Source: Bradyrhizobium retamae
GTDB taxonomy: Bacteria; Pseudomonadota; Alphaproteobacteria; Rhizobiales; Xanthobacteraceae
NCBI RefSeq assembly: GCF_001440415.1
Contig: NZ_LLYA01000174.1
Span: forward strand, 1 to 56,059
Direction of reading: 5' to 3'
Length of the DNA stretch: 56,059 nucleotides
Part shown: positions 43,833-52,071 of the stretch, in pieces
How positions within the stretch are numbered: the first letter of the stretch is position 1
Layout of the letters: each line of letters begins with the position of its first letter
Made by a program: the position numbers and the translations under genes
Notes under the pieces: generated by a model
Told to the model about the DNA's origin: nothing
Databases searched by the model: none
Seen by the model: only the letters and a program-made list of their open reading frames with translations

Positions 43833-44005
43833 GCCGGCCAAGACAGCTTCATCAAACGGCAGGCAAGGGCGCTCCATGCTGTCCCCGCCACCGCGGGTGG
43901 CACTCCTAATCCCGGCGGCTTCCTGCCAGTTCCGGGCGAGAGACTTGCAAAGCCGGAACACCTAGCCCGCCCCTTACTGTCACCGATTCACTCTGGAGAT
44001 TTTCG

Positions 44006-44938
44006 ATGGCCAAGACCGGCAAGGTCATTCTCACCTGCGCGCTGACTGGTGCGATCCACACGCCCTCAATGTCAGCGCATCTTCCCGTGACGCCGGACCA
44101 GATTATCGAAGAGGGGGTACGTGCCGCGGAAGCTGGTGCTGCGATCCTGCATGTGCACGCGCGTAACCCTAAGACGGGGCAGCCGGACCAATCGGTCGAA
44201 GGATTTCAGAGGATTTTGCCGGAGCTGAGCCGCCGTTCCCGAGCCGTGATCAACATCACCACCGGCGGCAGCCCATTCATGACGGTTGCCGAACGCGTGG
44301 AGCCTGCCCGTCATTTTCGGCCCGAACTCGCCTCGCTCAACATGGGCTCCTTCAACTTCGGCCTGTTCCCGATGCTTGAGCGCTATCGCGATTTCACCCA
44401 TCAATGGGAGCGCCAGCACCTGGAGTCTTCACGCAACCTCGTTTTCCGCAACACCTTCGCCGAGATCGAGGAGGTCCTCTCACTGTGTGCGCCCGGCGAC
44501 ACGCGATTTGAATTCGAGTGTTACGATGTTGGCCATCTCTACAACCTCAAGCACTTTGTTGACCGCGGTCTGGTCCGGCCGCCATTCTTCATCCAATCCG
44601 TCTTCGGCCTGCTCGGCGGAATCGGCGCGCATTACGAGGACGTCGCCACGATGCGCCGCACTGCCGAGCGGCTGTTCGGTAACGACTATGTCTGGTCGGT
44701 GCTCGGCGCTGGCGCGGCGCAGATGCGCGTAGGCGCCATGGCGGCCGCGATGGGCGGCAATATCCGTGTAGGCCTCGAGGACAGCCTTTGGGTAGGCCCC
44801 GGGCAGCTCGCCAGCTCCAGCGCGGAGCAGGTGAGACTAGCCCGCTCGATCCTCGCAGGACTCGGATTGGAGCTGGCAACGCCGGACGAGGCGCGCGCCA
44901 TGCTGAAGCTGAAAGGGACCGGTGATGTCGGCTTCTGA
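44006..44938 (+). CDS. BKACE (3-keto-5-aminohexanoate cleavage enzyme family, DUF849)
   Basis: This zinc-dependent enzyme cleaves beta-keto acids with acetyl-CoA in a transferase-like reaction. It has 310 residues, an N-terminal VILTCALTGAIHTPSMS, the metal motif ILHVHARNPKTGQPDQ, NITTGG and LGGIGAHYED and the C-terminal RVGLEDSLWVGPGQLASSSAEQV. It stands apart (173 bases from the lactonase), with TGGAGA before the ATG. It would shorten a beta-keto intermediate made upstream in the pathway. The substrate cannot be inferred from sequence. Confidence 0.85.
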   Translation: MAKTGKVILTCALTGAIHTPSMSAHLPVTPDQIIEEGVRAAEAGAAILHVHARNPKTGQPDQSVEGFQRILPELSRRSRAVINITTGGSPFMTVAERVEPARHFRPELASLNMGSFNFGLFPMLERYRDFTHQWERQHLESSRNLVFRNTFAEIEEVLSLCAPGDTRFEFECYDVGHLYNLKHFVDRGLVRPPFFIQSVFGLLGGIGAHYEDVATMRRTAERLFGNDYVWSVLGAGAAQMRVGAMAAAMGGNIRVGLEDSLWVGPGQLASSSAEQVRLARSILAGLGLELATPDEARAMLKLKGTGDVGF

Positions 44939-45159
44939 TCGTGCGGCCTGCTCCGCGGTCCGCAGACGAATGAGGCCGGCGATAAATCGAGTTAGGCGAC
45001 GGTCTTGGAGGCGCCCTTGCCACGCGCGTGGCAGCAACGGAAACGAGATTGGCGACGGCCGTTTGCGGCGGTGGATTTTGGGATGATCTCGAACAGAGGT
45101 ATGTCACCGCCAGCTTCTTCGGTTCAGATATAAGATTATCCTCGTCCTATAAGCTTGCG

Positions 45160-45382
45160 CGCCAAGTCAAGTGTCCGTGTTGGTCGTAGTGGGAGAACAC
45201 GATTATGTTGGGCTGGAGGATGTCATGCCTTACATGAGAACTGCCGCGCAGCCGGCGTGCCGATGGAGCTGAGGATTATCAAGGGCGAGGAGATAAGTTC
45301 ATCACACCGGCAGCTCGACAATCCGAGCATTGGGCGGCAATTTATTTTCGATTGGCTGAAAGACAAGCTGCGCCTGGATTGA
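45160..45382 (+). pseudogene. Alpha/beta hydrolase remnant (C-terminal part)
   Basis: The frame from 45162 gives VSVLVVVGEHDYVGLEDVMPY, then a shift near 45240 leads to CRAAGVPMELRIIKGEE and QFIFDWLKDKLRLD, the usual end of dienelactone-hydrolase-like proteins. There is no start or nucleophile domain. It is a broken gene. The stretch 44939-45159 holds nothing recognisable. Confidence 0.55.
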
Positions 45383-45721
45383 AAAGTCCAGACGCATATC
45401 ATTCTACGGCGAAAGAGCTACGCGAAGAGCTCGCCGCAAATAGCAGGCAAGGACAATAGCACCGAATCGAGGTCCTCCCTCTAAAGCGCGACACGACTAG
45501 GATTAATCGCTATTGCGATTTAGCCTTACCGCTACATACATTCGCTACTGCGGCCGTTCGGAGTCGAATTCGTGCTCCAGCAACTCAGTTACTCACACGT
45601 CAGGCTTGCTTGCATCCACCTCGAGTTGAAGAGCCTCTCTCTCCATCCTGCGCTTGATAGTCGCAAGCGCCGGTTTTCCAAAGGAGCGGGTAGGGGAGAT
45701 AGCTTGACCGTGGCGCCAATT
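45383..45721. other. Intergenic region before GntR copy 2
   Basis: No gene is recognised in these ~340 bases. They separate the hydrolase remnant from operator site 3. Confidence 0.35.
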
Positions 45722-45735
45722 TGTGATCACATATC
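45722..45735 (+). promoter_or_regulatory. GntR-type operator, site 3
   Basis: TGTGATCACATATC, identical to sites 1 and 2, stands 27 bases before the second GntR gene. Confidence 0.65.
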
Positions 45736-45762
45736 GAGAATCACAATGGGGGAAATGCGAAG

Positions 45763-46497
45763 GTGAAGGATACTAAACCGCTGCCGCGACTGCCGTCGGT
45801 TGCCCGGGATTCGATGGCAGATCAGGTCTATCGCCATTTGCGTGACGGCGTGATGGCCGGCCGCTTCGCGCCGGGCCAGCGGCTGACAATTCGTGGTCTT
45901 GCTGAGGCGCTGGGCTCGAGCCCGATGCCGGTGCGTGAGGCGTTGCGCCGCCTACAGGCTGAAGGCGCATTCGAGTTCAGCGACACGGCACGGCTGAGCG
46001 TGGTTCAGCTGTCGGGGGCGCAACTGCGCGATGTGCGCGATGCACGGGTGGCGCTTGAGGGGCTTCTGGCCGAGCGCGCAGCCTCCCGCATGACGGGCGT
46101 TGATGATGCCGAAATCACGCAGCTCTATGATCGCCTCCAGGCAGCCGCCGACGCGCTCGATGTGGCCGGTTATCCATCGGCGAATTTCGCCTTTCACCGG
46201 CGGATTTATGAGATCGCTCGAGCGCCCATCATCCTTGGTGCGGTCGAGAATTTCTGGGTCCTGATCGGTCCTTGCTTCGTGCTCGTTGCACCCAACGCCA
46301 CGCACCTGCGACGCTCCATGGACGCGCACCGCCGCATCCTCGATGCGCTGATGCATCGAGACGGTCCCGCCGCCCGCGCGGCTGTGACCGATGACATCAT
46401 GCAGGCGGCCAACTGCCTGTCGCGCGTTATCGACAAACCGGAAAAGGCGCGATCGGTCGCTGCTCCAAAGCGCAGGCGCCGAGATGTATCGGCATGA
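45763..46497 (+). CDS. GntR-family (FadR/FCD) regulator, copy 2
   Basis: This 244-residue paralogue of the gene at 41406 has the same HTH (SSPMPVREALRRLQ) and FCD domain (FHRRIYEIA). GTG 45763 follows GGGGGAAATGCGAAG; the first ~12 residues differ from copy 1. It is intact. After it only a scrap of the SDR gene remains, so the operon layout is broken here. Both regulators may bind the same operators. Confidence 0.9.
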   Translation: MKDTKPLPRLPSVARDSMADQVYRHLRDGVMAGRFAPGQRLTIRGLAEALGSSPMPVREALRRLQAEGAFEFSDTARLSVVQLSGAQLRDVRDARVALEGLLAERAASRMTGVDDAEITQLYDRLQAAADALDVAGYPSANFAFHRRIYEIARAPIILGAVENFWVLIGPCFVLVAPNATHLRRSMDAHRRILDALMHRDGPAARAAVTDDIMQAANCLSRVIDKPEKARSVAAPKRRRRDVSA

Positions 46498-46559
46498 GTG
46501 TCGTGCAGCGTCTGGTACTTTATCCCGAGCTGCGCGACCTGATCGCTGGGTGTCGGTAG
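46494..46559 (+). pseudogene. SDR N-terminal scrap after GntR copy 2
   Basis: A frame of 21 residues, beginning MSVVQRLVLYPELRDL, overlaps the GntR stop (ATGA) and stops at TAG. It matches the first ~17 residues of the SDR at 42143 (MSVLQRLVPYPELRVL). It shows where the duplicated segment ends: the rest of the SDR is missing and unrelated sequence follows. Confidence 0.8.
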
Positions 46560-46678
46560 GGTCTGTACTGAGGCGGGCGAACTTCGTCGCTGCTCCTTTG
46601 CAGGAGGCTGCTTACCCAGGCAAACCATCTTCTTCGAGCTTGTTCACTCAAATCAACAATCTAGGCAGGGGGACTTGA

Positions 46679-48304
46679 ATGTTTGGAAATCAGTCGCGCC
46701 GCAACTTCCTCAAGCTGGCGGCGAGCGGAGGTGCGATGTTCACGCCGGACCTTTTTACCGGACTTGCACATGCGCAGGATGTTCCGACCCTCACCGTCGC
46801 CTGGGGCGCCGATATCGATTCCTTCGATCCGGCGCAGTTCAAGTCCGATGGCGCCTACATCGTTCAGGCAAACATCTACGACACGGTGCTGGGTTGGGGG
46901 GCCGAGCCAGTCACCGGATCGCCTAACCTGTCGATTTCCAAACCCGGTGTTTTCATCGGTGGCATCGGCGAAAGCTGGAAATTTGAGAATGACAACAAGA
47001 CCCTTGTCGTAAAGATCCGACAAGGCCTAAAGTTTCCGAGCGGCCGGCCGGTCAATGCCCAGGCGGTGAAGTATCTCTTTGACCGCGGACTGCAATCACC
47101 CGGCTATATGCGGCTCATCTTTCCGACCATGATCGGGGTGACGCAGGCAGATCAGTTCGAGGTTCGCGACGACAGCACCTTTGCCATCAACCTGCCGGCA
47201 CCAAGCGCTATGTTGCTCGATGTGCTCGCCCTGTCCAACAACGCACTTCTTGATCCCGACGAGATCAAGCTACGCGCGACTGCCGACGACCCCTGGGCCG
47301 CTCAATGGCTCAAGCGGAACACGGCCGGGCTTGGGCCCTACAAACCCGTGAGCAACAATCCAGGCGTCGAGGTGATCCTGGAAGCGACCCCCGGTTATTG
47401 GGGACCGGCACCGTATTTCAAGCGCATCGTCATCAAATATGCGTCCAATGAGGCGGACCGGATTCTGCTGCTCAAGCGCAAGGCCATCGATATGGTGGTC
47501 GGGCCTAACTCGATGTCGCCCAAGAATCTCAAGAATCTCGAGGGCGCCCAGGGCCTCACCGTGGTTTCTCTGCCCGATACCAACTGCAATTTCCTCTGCA
47601 TGAATCTTAAAAAGAAGCCGTTCGACAACGTGAAGGTTCGTCAAGCGATCAACTACGCGATGCCGATCCACGCGATCATCCCGAACGTCCTTTACGGCTA
47701 TGGCGAGCAGATGAAAAGCCCGATCGCAGCTCAGACCCCCGGCTATGACGGTTCGCTCTCGCCGTACAAATATGATGTCGGCAAGGCCAAGTCATTGATG
47801 GCCGAAGCCGGTCACGGCTCAGGACCAATCCCAGTAAAGCTTGCGGTTCGTGTGGGCTATGCGCCCCATGAGCAGGCAGCGATTTGGATCCAGCGCGAGC
47901 TGGAGAAAATCGGCTTTCAAGTCAGCATCGAGAAGGAGACCGACGCAACCTTCCGCCAGCTGTCATCGAGCGGCGGGCATGAGCTGTCGATTGAATCCTG
48001 GCAATCCTGGATCAACGATCCTGTTTATCACCTCTATTGGAACTTCCATAGTAAGGCGACGGCGACCAACAAGGGAGCCTACGCCAATCAGGTCCTCGAT
48101 AAGATCATCGACGACAATATGCGCGAGGCTGACGCTGCCAAGCGTATGGCCGGGGTCAAGGAGGCGCAGAAGATCCTTTTGGATGATGCGGCCTGGGGTC
48201 TGCTTTGGTACGACAATTGGGCCAGAGTGACGCGTTCCGAGCTCGCGGGCGTTGCGAAGTATTGGGATTCCTTTGAGCGCTTCAACAAAATGAAGCTGGC
48301 TTGA
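46679..48304 (+). CDS. ABC transporter substrate-binding protein, SBP_bac_5 family (copy 2)
   Basis: This periplasmic binding protein is a paralogue of the one at 21008 with the same length (541 residues). It starts SRRNFLKLAASGG, a twin-arginine signal, with likely cleavage after AHAQ. The mature domain has LTVAWGADIDSFDPAQF, VKIRQGLKFPSGRPVNAQ and VRQAINYAMPIHAIIPNVLYGYG. AGGGGGA lies before the ATG. No intact permease follows, only dppB and dppF scraps, so it may deliver to the importer at 17-21 kb. Confidence 0.9.
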   Translation: MFGNQSRRNFLKLAASGGAMFTPDLFTGLAHAQDVPTLTVAWGADIDSFDPAQFKSDGAYIVQANIYDTVLGWGAEPVTGSPNLSISKPGVFIGGIGESWKFENDNKTLVVKIRQGLKFPSGRPVNAQAVKYLFDRGLQSPGYMRLIFPTMIGVTQADQFEVRDDSTFAINLPAPSAMLLDVLALSNNALLDPDEIKLRATADDPWAAQWLKRNTAGLGPYKPVSNNPGVEVILEATPGYWGPAPYFKRIVIKYASNEADRILLLKRKAIDMVVGPNSMSPKNLKNLEGAQGLTVVSLPDTNCNFLCMNLKKKPFDNVKVRQAINYAMPIHAIIPNVLYGYGEQMKSPIAAQTPGYDGSLSPYKYDVGKAKSLMAEAGHGSGPIPVKLAVRVGYAPHEQAAIWIQRELEKIGFQVSIEKETDATFRQLSSSGGHELSIESWQSWINDPVYHLYWNFHSKATATNKGAYANQVLDKIIDDNMREADAAKRMAGVKEAQKILLDDAAWGLLWYDNWARVTRSELAGVAKYWDSFERFNKMKLA

Positions 48305-48332
48305 AGCGTAGCCCGGATGCGCTGAATAAGTC

Positions 48333-48450
48333 ATGTCGTGCTTAGCTTCCGTGCCTCGTAGAGTAACTCTGCTGGCGCCGGCCTTGTTCGGCGTCAGGGT
48401 GATCGGTTTTTTCCCGATCGAGCTCTTGCCCGGCAATCCCAACCTCCCGT
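48333..48450 (+). pseudogene. dppB-like permease N-terminal scrap
   Basis: The frame contains SVPRRVTLLAPALFGVRVIGF and then LLPGNP, which matches the first helix and following motif of the DppB permease at 19954-20970 (TRRFALALPTLFGVSVICF...LLPGNPA). It ends within about 35 residues. It follows the SBP gene, as in the intact operon, so the rest of the transporter was deleted. Confidence 0.65.
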
Positions 48451-48477
48451 GGCCTCCAACGCGTATCAGTGATCGTG

Positions 48478-48640
48478 CGGCATGGAGTTGCCGCAGCCAG
48501 TTTCGCCGACAAGGCCCAGCGTCTCACCCTCGCCGCTCGAGAACGAGCCACCGTCCACTGCGCGCACTGCCGCCTGCTCACCGTGCAAGCGGCGCAGCCC
48601 CGTTCTTGGTCCTTAAGTTGAAAGGTCTTCTTCAAATCGG
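48478..48640 (-). pseudogene. dppF-like ATPase N-terminal scrap
   Basis: Read on the minus strand, one frame gives DLKKTFQLKDQERGCAAC and, after a shift, AVRAVDGGSFSS then GETLGLVGETGCGNSM. This is the Walker A region of an OppF/DppF ATPase, with the catalytic lysine changed to asparagine. It lies in opposite orientation to the dppB scrap next to it, so inversion as well as deletion happened here. Confidence 0.65.
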
Positions 48641-48761
48641 CGTGACCTTCAGACGAGATGTTCTAACGCCGTAACGCCCTTTGCCGAAGGTTGAAGACCA
48701 CCATCACCTATCGGCCGGATCAGCTGCCCGGCGGAGCCGAAGACAATAATCGGAGAAGTTG

Positions 48762-49817
48762 ATGTCCATAGAACTGTTGATGCTTGGCGACCAGCCCGTG
48801 GCTGGCCTTGCGGCTCGCACCAGGCTTGCCGAAGAGAGCGGATTCGAGACCGTCTGGCTCGCTGATGAGCGCTTTTTCCGGGAAACCTACTCGTGTCTCT
48901 CGGTTCTGGCGGGGCAAACCGCGCGCGTCAATCTCGGTCCCTGCGTCACCGATCCATTCGCGCGCCATCCAGCTCTAACCGCCATGGCTTTGGGCACCCT
49001 CGATGAAGTTTCGGAAGGGCGCGCCATTCTCGGCATCGGCGCCGGCGTCTCCGGCTTTGCGGAGCTCGGGATCCAATCGCGCAAGCCCCCGCTCGCTATT
49101 CGCGAAGCCGTTGATCTCATCCGTCAGCTCATGGCAGGGCAGGAGGTCGACTACCAGGGCGAGATCATTCAGTGTCACCGCGGCCGATTGAATTTCGCGC
49201 CGCTGCGATCGCGCGTTCCTGTTCGTGTCGCTAGCAACGGACCGCTGGGCCAGAAAATGGGCGGTGCAATCGCCGACGGCGTGATGATGGAGGGCTGTGG
49301 CTCCGTCGAGGAAGCAAAGGCCTTCGCATCGACGGTCGCCGAAGGTGCGCGGAAGGCCGGCCGTTCTCCGAACGAGGTCAAGCTCGTCGCGCGACTCGAT
49401 TGTTGTATCACTAACGACGGTAAGCAAGCGCGGGATATATTGCGGCCTTCGGTGACACGGATCATCGCGCAAGCCAATTCGAGGTTCTACACGCTGGAAG
49501 CACAAGGATTGACTCTGCCGAAGAATGTCGTCGAAACCATTGGTCCCGTTGCCTATGCTGCCGGGGTGGCCCCGTTCGCGCCTCTTTTTCCTCTCGTCAC
49601 CGACATGCATGTCGACGCTCTCACTCTCTGCGGGACTGTGCAGGAAATAACCCAACACATGGTTGACCTTCGCCGCGCCGGCATCACGGGCTTCAACATT
49701 TTTCCTGTTCCGGCTCCTGGCACCACCTATGAGGACGTCATTGTGCGCTTCGGAACGCAAGTCTGGCCCGCTGTCGAGACGGCTTTTGCGAAAGGCTCCG
49801 ACAATGGGACGGCTTAG
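48762..49817 (+). CDS. LLM-class oxidoreductase, Mer-like, probably F420-dependent (copy 2)
   Basis: This 351-residue paralogue of the gene at 26621 has LARTRLAEESGFETVWLADERFF, VNLGPCVTDPFARHPALTAMALG, AILGIGAGVSGFAELG and VASNGPLGQKMGGAIADG. ATG 48762 is preferred over TTG 48759; GGAGAA lies upstream. It is likely to use F420H2, as in Mer-type reductases, but this is inferred. It stands in the second gene set between the ABC scraps and a RedY-like gene. Confidence 0.85.
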   Translation: MSIELLMLGDQPVAGLAARTRLAEESGFETVWLADERFFRETYSCLSVLAGQTARVNLGPCVTDPFARHPALTAMALGTLDEVSEGRAILGIGAGVSGFAELGIQSRKPPLAIREAVDLIRQLMAGQEVDYQGEIIQCHRGRLNFAPLRSRVPVRVASNGPLGQKMGGAIADGVMMEGCGSVEEAKAFASTVAEGARKAGRSPNEVKLVARLDCCITNDGKQARDILRPSVTRIIAQANSRFYTLEAQGLTLPKNVVETIGPVAYAAGVAPFAPLFPLVTDMHVDALTLCGTVQEITQHMVDLRRAGITGFNIFPVPAPGTTYEDVIVRFGTQVWPAVETAFAKGSDNGTA

Positions 49818-50164
49818 GTCTCACGGACTCGTTTTGTTGGAATCCGCTCGACGGGGCACGCGTATTTCATTGAGAGTGTAGTGCAGCCACGAGCGGGAGA
49901 TCCAAGATGATGAGCTTGTTCAATAAAAAAGCAAGCGCGACAGATCGGCGCCTCCCCGCATTCGCAGAGCCACGGCAATGAACGATGGAATGGTTGGCAT
50001 TCTGTCAGCCCGAAGCCTGACCCAGGGCAAGTCGCGACTGGACCTCGATGCTCGATCGGCAACAGTTAGCGCGTCTCAAAAGCCTGAACTAAGGGCCAAG
50101 AAGGATGCGCAAGCGAGAGTTCTCTCGCCTTCGCAAAGTAGCAGTAGTTTACAAGGAGCAGACT
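49818..50164. other. Spacer between LLM copy 2 and RedY-like copy 4
   Basis: No gene is recognised. A 24-residue frame at 49908-49982 has no family match. The ribosome site AAGGAG of the next gene lies at the right end. Confidence 0.35.
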
Positions 50165-50506
50165 ATGGCGACGGTCGTTTATATCCTGACCGCATTGAAG
50201 CCCGGCGTCGACCGCGACGAGTACGAACGATTCGAACGCGAGATCGACTATCCGTTCACAGCAAAGCTGAAGACGATTACCAGCTATCAAATTCATCATC
50301 TGACCGAACCGGTGCCGTTCGAGGGAGGCCCTTGGGACTATATAGAACAGATCGAAGTAACCGATCGCGCTGCCTACGAGGCGGAGCTGGCCACATCCGC
50401 CAAGGATCTGATCGAACTACTACACAATAAATATCTAGACGAGTCGAAACTGAAGTTCATCTGGTCTACGAGGATCGATCATGAGTGCGGGCGAAAAAGA
50501 TCTTGA
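50165..50506 (+). CDS. RedY/HapK-like small protein (copy 4)
   Basis: This 113-residue protein has YILTALKPGVDRDEYERFEREIDY, the central YQIHHLTEP, GGPWDYIEQIEVTDRAAYEAEL and the end block KYLDESKLKFIWSTRI. The ATG at 50165, after AAGGAG, is chosen over an upstream ATG at 50105. Its end overlaps the next SDR by 26 bases. With copy 1 and its SDR remnant, it shows a conserved RedY-SDR gene order. Confidence 0.75.
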   Translation: MATVVYILTALKPGVDRDEYERFEREIDYPFTAKLKTITSYQIHHLTEPVPFEGGPWDYIEQIEVTDRAAYEAELATSAKDLIELLHNKYLDESKLKFIWSTRIDHECGRKRS

Positions 50507-51263
50507 GGGCAAGGTCGCCCTTGTCACAGGTTCTTCGTCCGGCGCGGGCGCTGCAATCGCCATCGAACTCGCTAGGCGAGGGGCGCGTGTCGCAGTGCAC
50601 TGCCGGCGTGCATTAAGTGACGGCGAAAGCGTTTGCGCTCGCATCGCTGCAATCGGTGGAAAGGCAGCGGTCTTTCTGGGTCACCTCAGCGATCCCGAGG
50701 CGCCGTATGCACTCGTTTCGCGCATCGCGGAGCGTCTCGGAGACGTCAACATCCTAGTCAACAATGCAGGTCCCTATGCGGATGCGCCGTTTCGGTCGTT
50801 GTCCATCTCGCAGTGGGAGACGGTGATGGCGATCAACGTAAGGGCGCCGTACCAGCTCGCTCAAAGCGCGATCGCAGGCATGGAGCGAACCGGTTGGGGA
50901 CGGATCATCAATGTGAGCGCAACCTCGGCTTACGCGCGGTCGCATTCGGTATATGGCCTTGCCAAACAGGCTCTCATCCATTTGACGGAATGCCTCGCGC
51001 TCGAATTTGCGCCACTCGTCACCGTAAATGCAATTGTGCCCGGCCAGATCGCCAGCGAACGCACCGACACGATGGTCGACTACAAGAGCTCCGTGATCGC
51101 GGAAACGCCCTTGGCAAGGCTCGTGACGGAACAGGAGGTTGCCCGAATGTCAGCCCTTCTCTGTACTCCAGAGTTTTCTGCTGTGACGGGACAAGCAATC
51201 ATCATGGACGGTGGCCGATCGCTGCCGCGCACGCTGAAACTCAATCTCACAACGACCGGCTAA
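50481..51263 (+). CDS. Short-chain dehydrogenase/reductase (second)
   Basis: This 260-residue SDR has VALVTGSSSGAGAAIA (glycine motif), NILVNNAGPYADAP, the serine in NVSATSAYAR and the catalytic YGLAK, with GQAIIMDGGRS at the end. It overlaps the RedY-like gene, so both are expressed together. It is likely NAD(P)-dependent; the substrate is unknown. Confidence 0.9.
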   Translation: MSAGEKDLEGKVALVTGSSSGAGAAIAIELARRGARVAVHCRRALSDGESVCARIAAIGGKAAVFLGHLSDPEAPYALVSRIAERLGDVNILVNNAGPYADAPFRSLSISQWETVMAINVRAPYQLAQSAIAGMERTGWGRIINVSATSAYARSHSVYGLAKQALIHLTECLALEFAPLVTVNAIVPGQIASERTDTMVDYKSSVIAETPLARLVTEQEVARMSALLCTPEFSAVTGQAIIMDGGRSLPRTLKLNLTTTG

Positions 51264-52071
51264 TTGTACGCAGGAGAAAGACCGATGCTTTCCCTTGCAA
51301 AAGGCCTCGCCTCTACCAGCTGCAGCATACGCAAAAAGGGACGTTACCTCTTGCCGGCGCGAGGACGATCCCTCGGCCGTTTAACCAAAGTTGCTCGACT
51401 TGTCGGCCATAAATCGATTCGATCGGCCTTTCGGCGGACCTAGAGAAAAGCCTCGTAAGCCGCCGCTTCTGCGATGAATTTCACCGAAATAGTGGAGGAA
51501 TGGCGCGCGTAACGCCGAGTATCGTGCGTTAGGAATGTTATTCTGTCATCACTGGATGGGAGATCGAACGTGAGGGGTACAACAGCGGCCGACCCGCCGG
51601 ATCCACTTGCCGGATCGAGAAGTGATGTTGATGCGGCCTACGCACCTGTTGTCAGCTGCGACGGAGCCGGGAGGAGGGCTCCTCATTTGCAAGTTCGGTC
51701 GGCGTAACGGCAAGGGCTCTAAGCGCGCTCGAAGCGGTCGGTTCTTGGCGGCGTGGGCGGTTCTGCTCTTATGCAGGTTTGTCTCTTAACCCGCTCCTTG
51801 GAGCTAACTTGAATGCCGCCACTTTGGGTCGACACTTCGCAGGACAGTCTTGAATTTTCGCCCGCGGCGATTCGCTGTTGGGCATTCGTGGCGGCCTTGG
51901 TCAATCTCGCTTTCGTCGCATTGGTTGTATTGTTGGCGTGACCGCGAGGCGCGATCTTGCTGATTGAATAAATTGTCTCCTCCACATCGGAAAACGCGCA
52001 AGCCGCACTAGGGTGCTTGGTGCGCTGAAGCATGAGCATCCGATGTTTCAAATCCAGCCTCAGGAGCTAGC
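51264..52071. other. Intergenic stretch before glutamate dehydrogenase
   Basis: About 800 bases with no supported gene. A 52-residue frame at 51285-51443 has AGGAG before its ATG and is very basic, but resembles no family. The other open frames look like chance. Confidence 0.35.
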
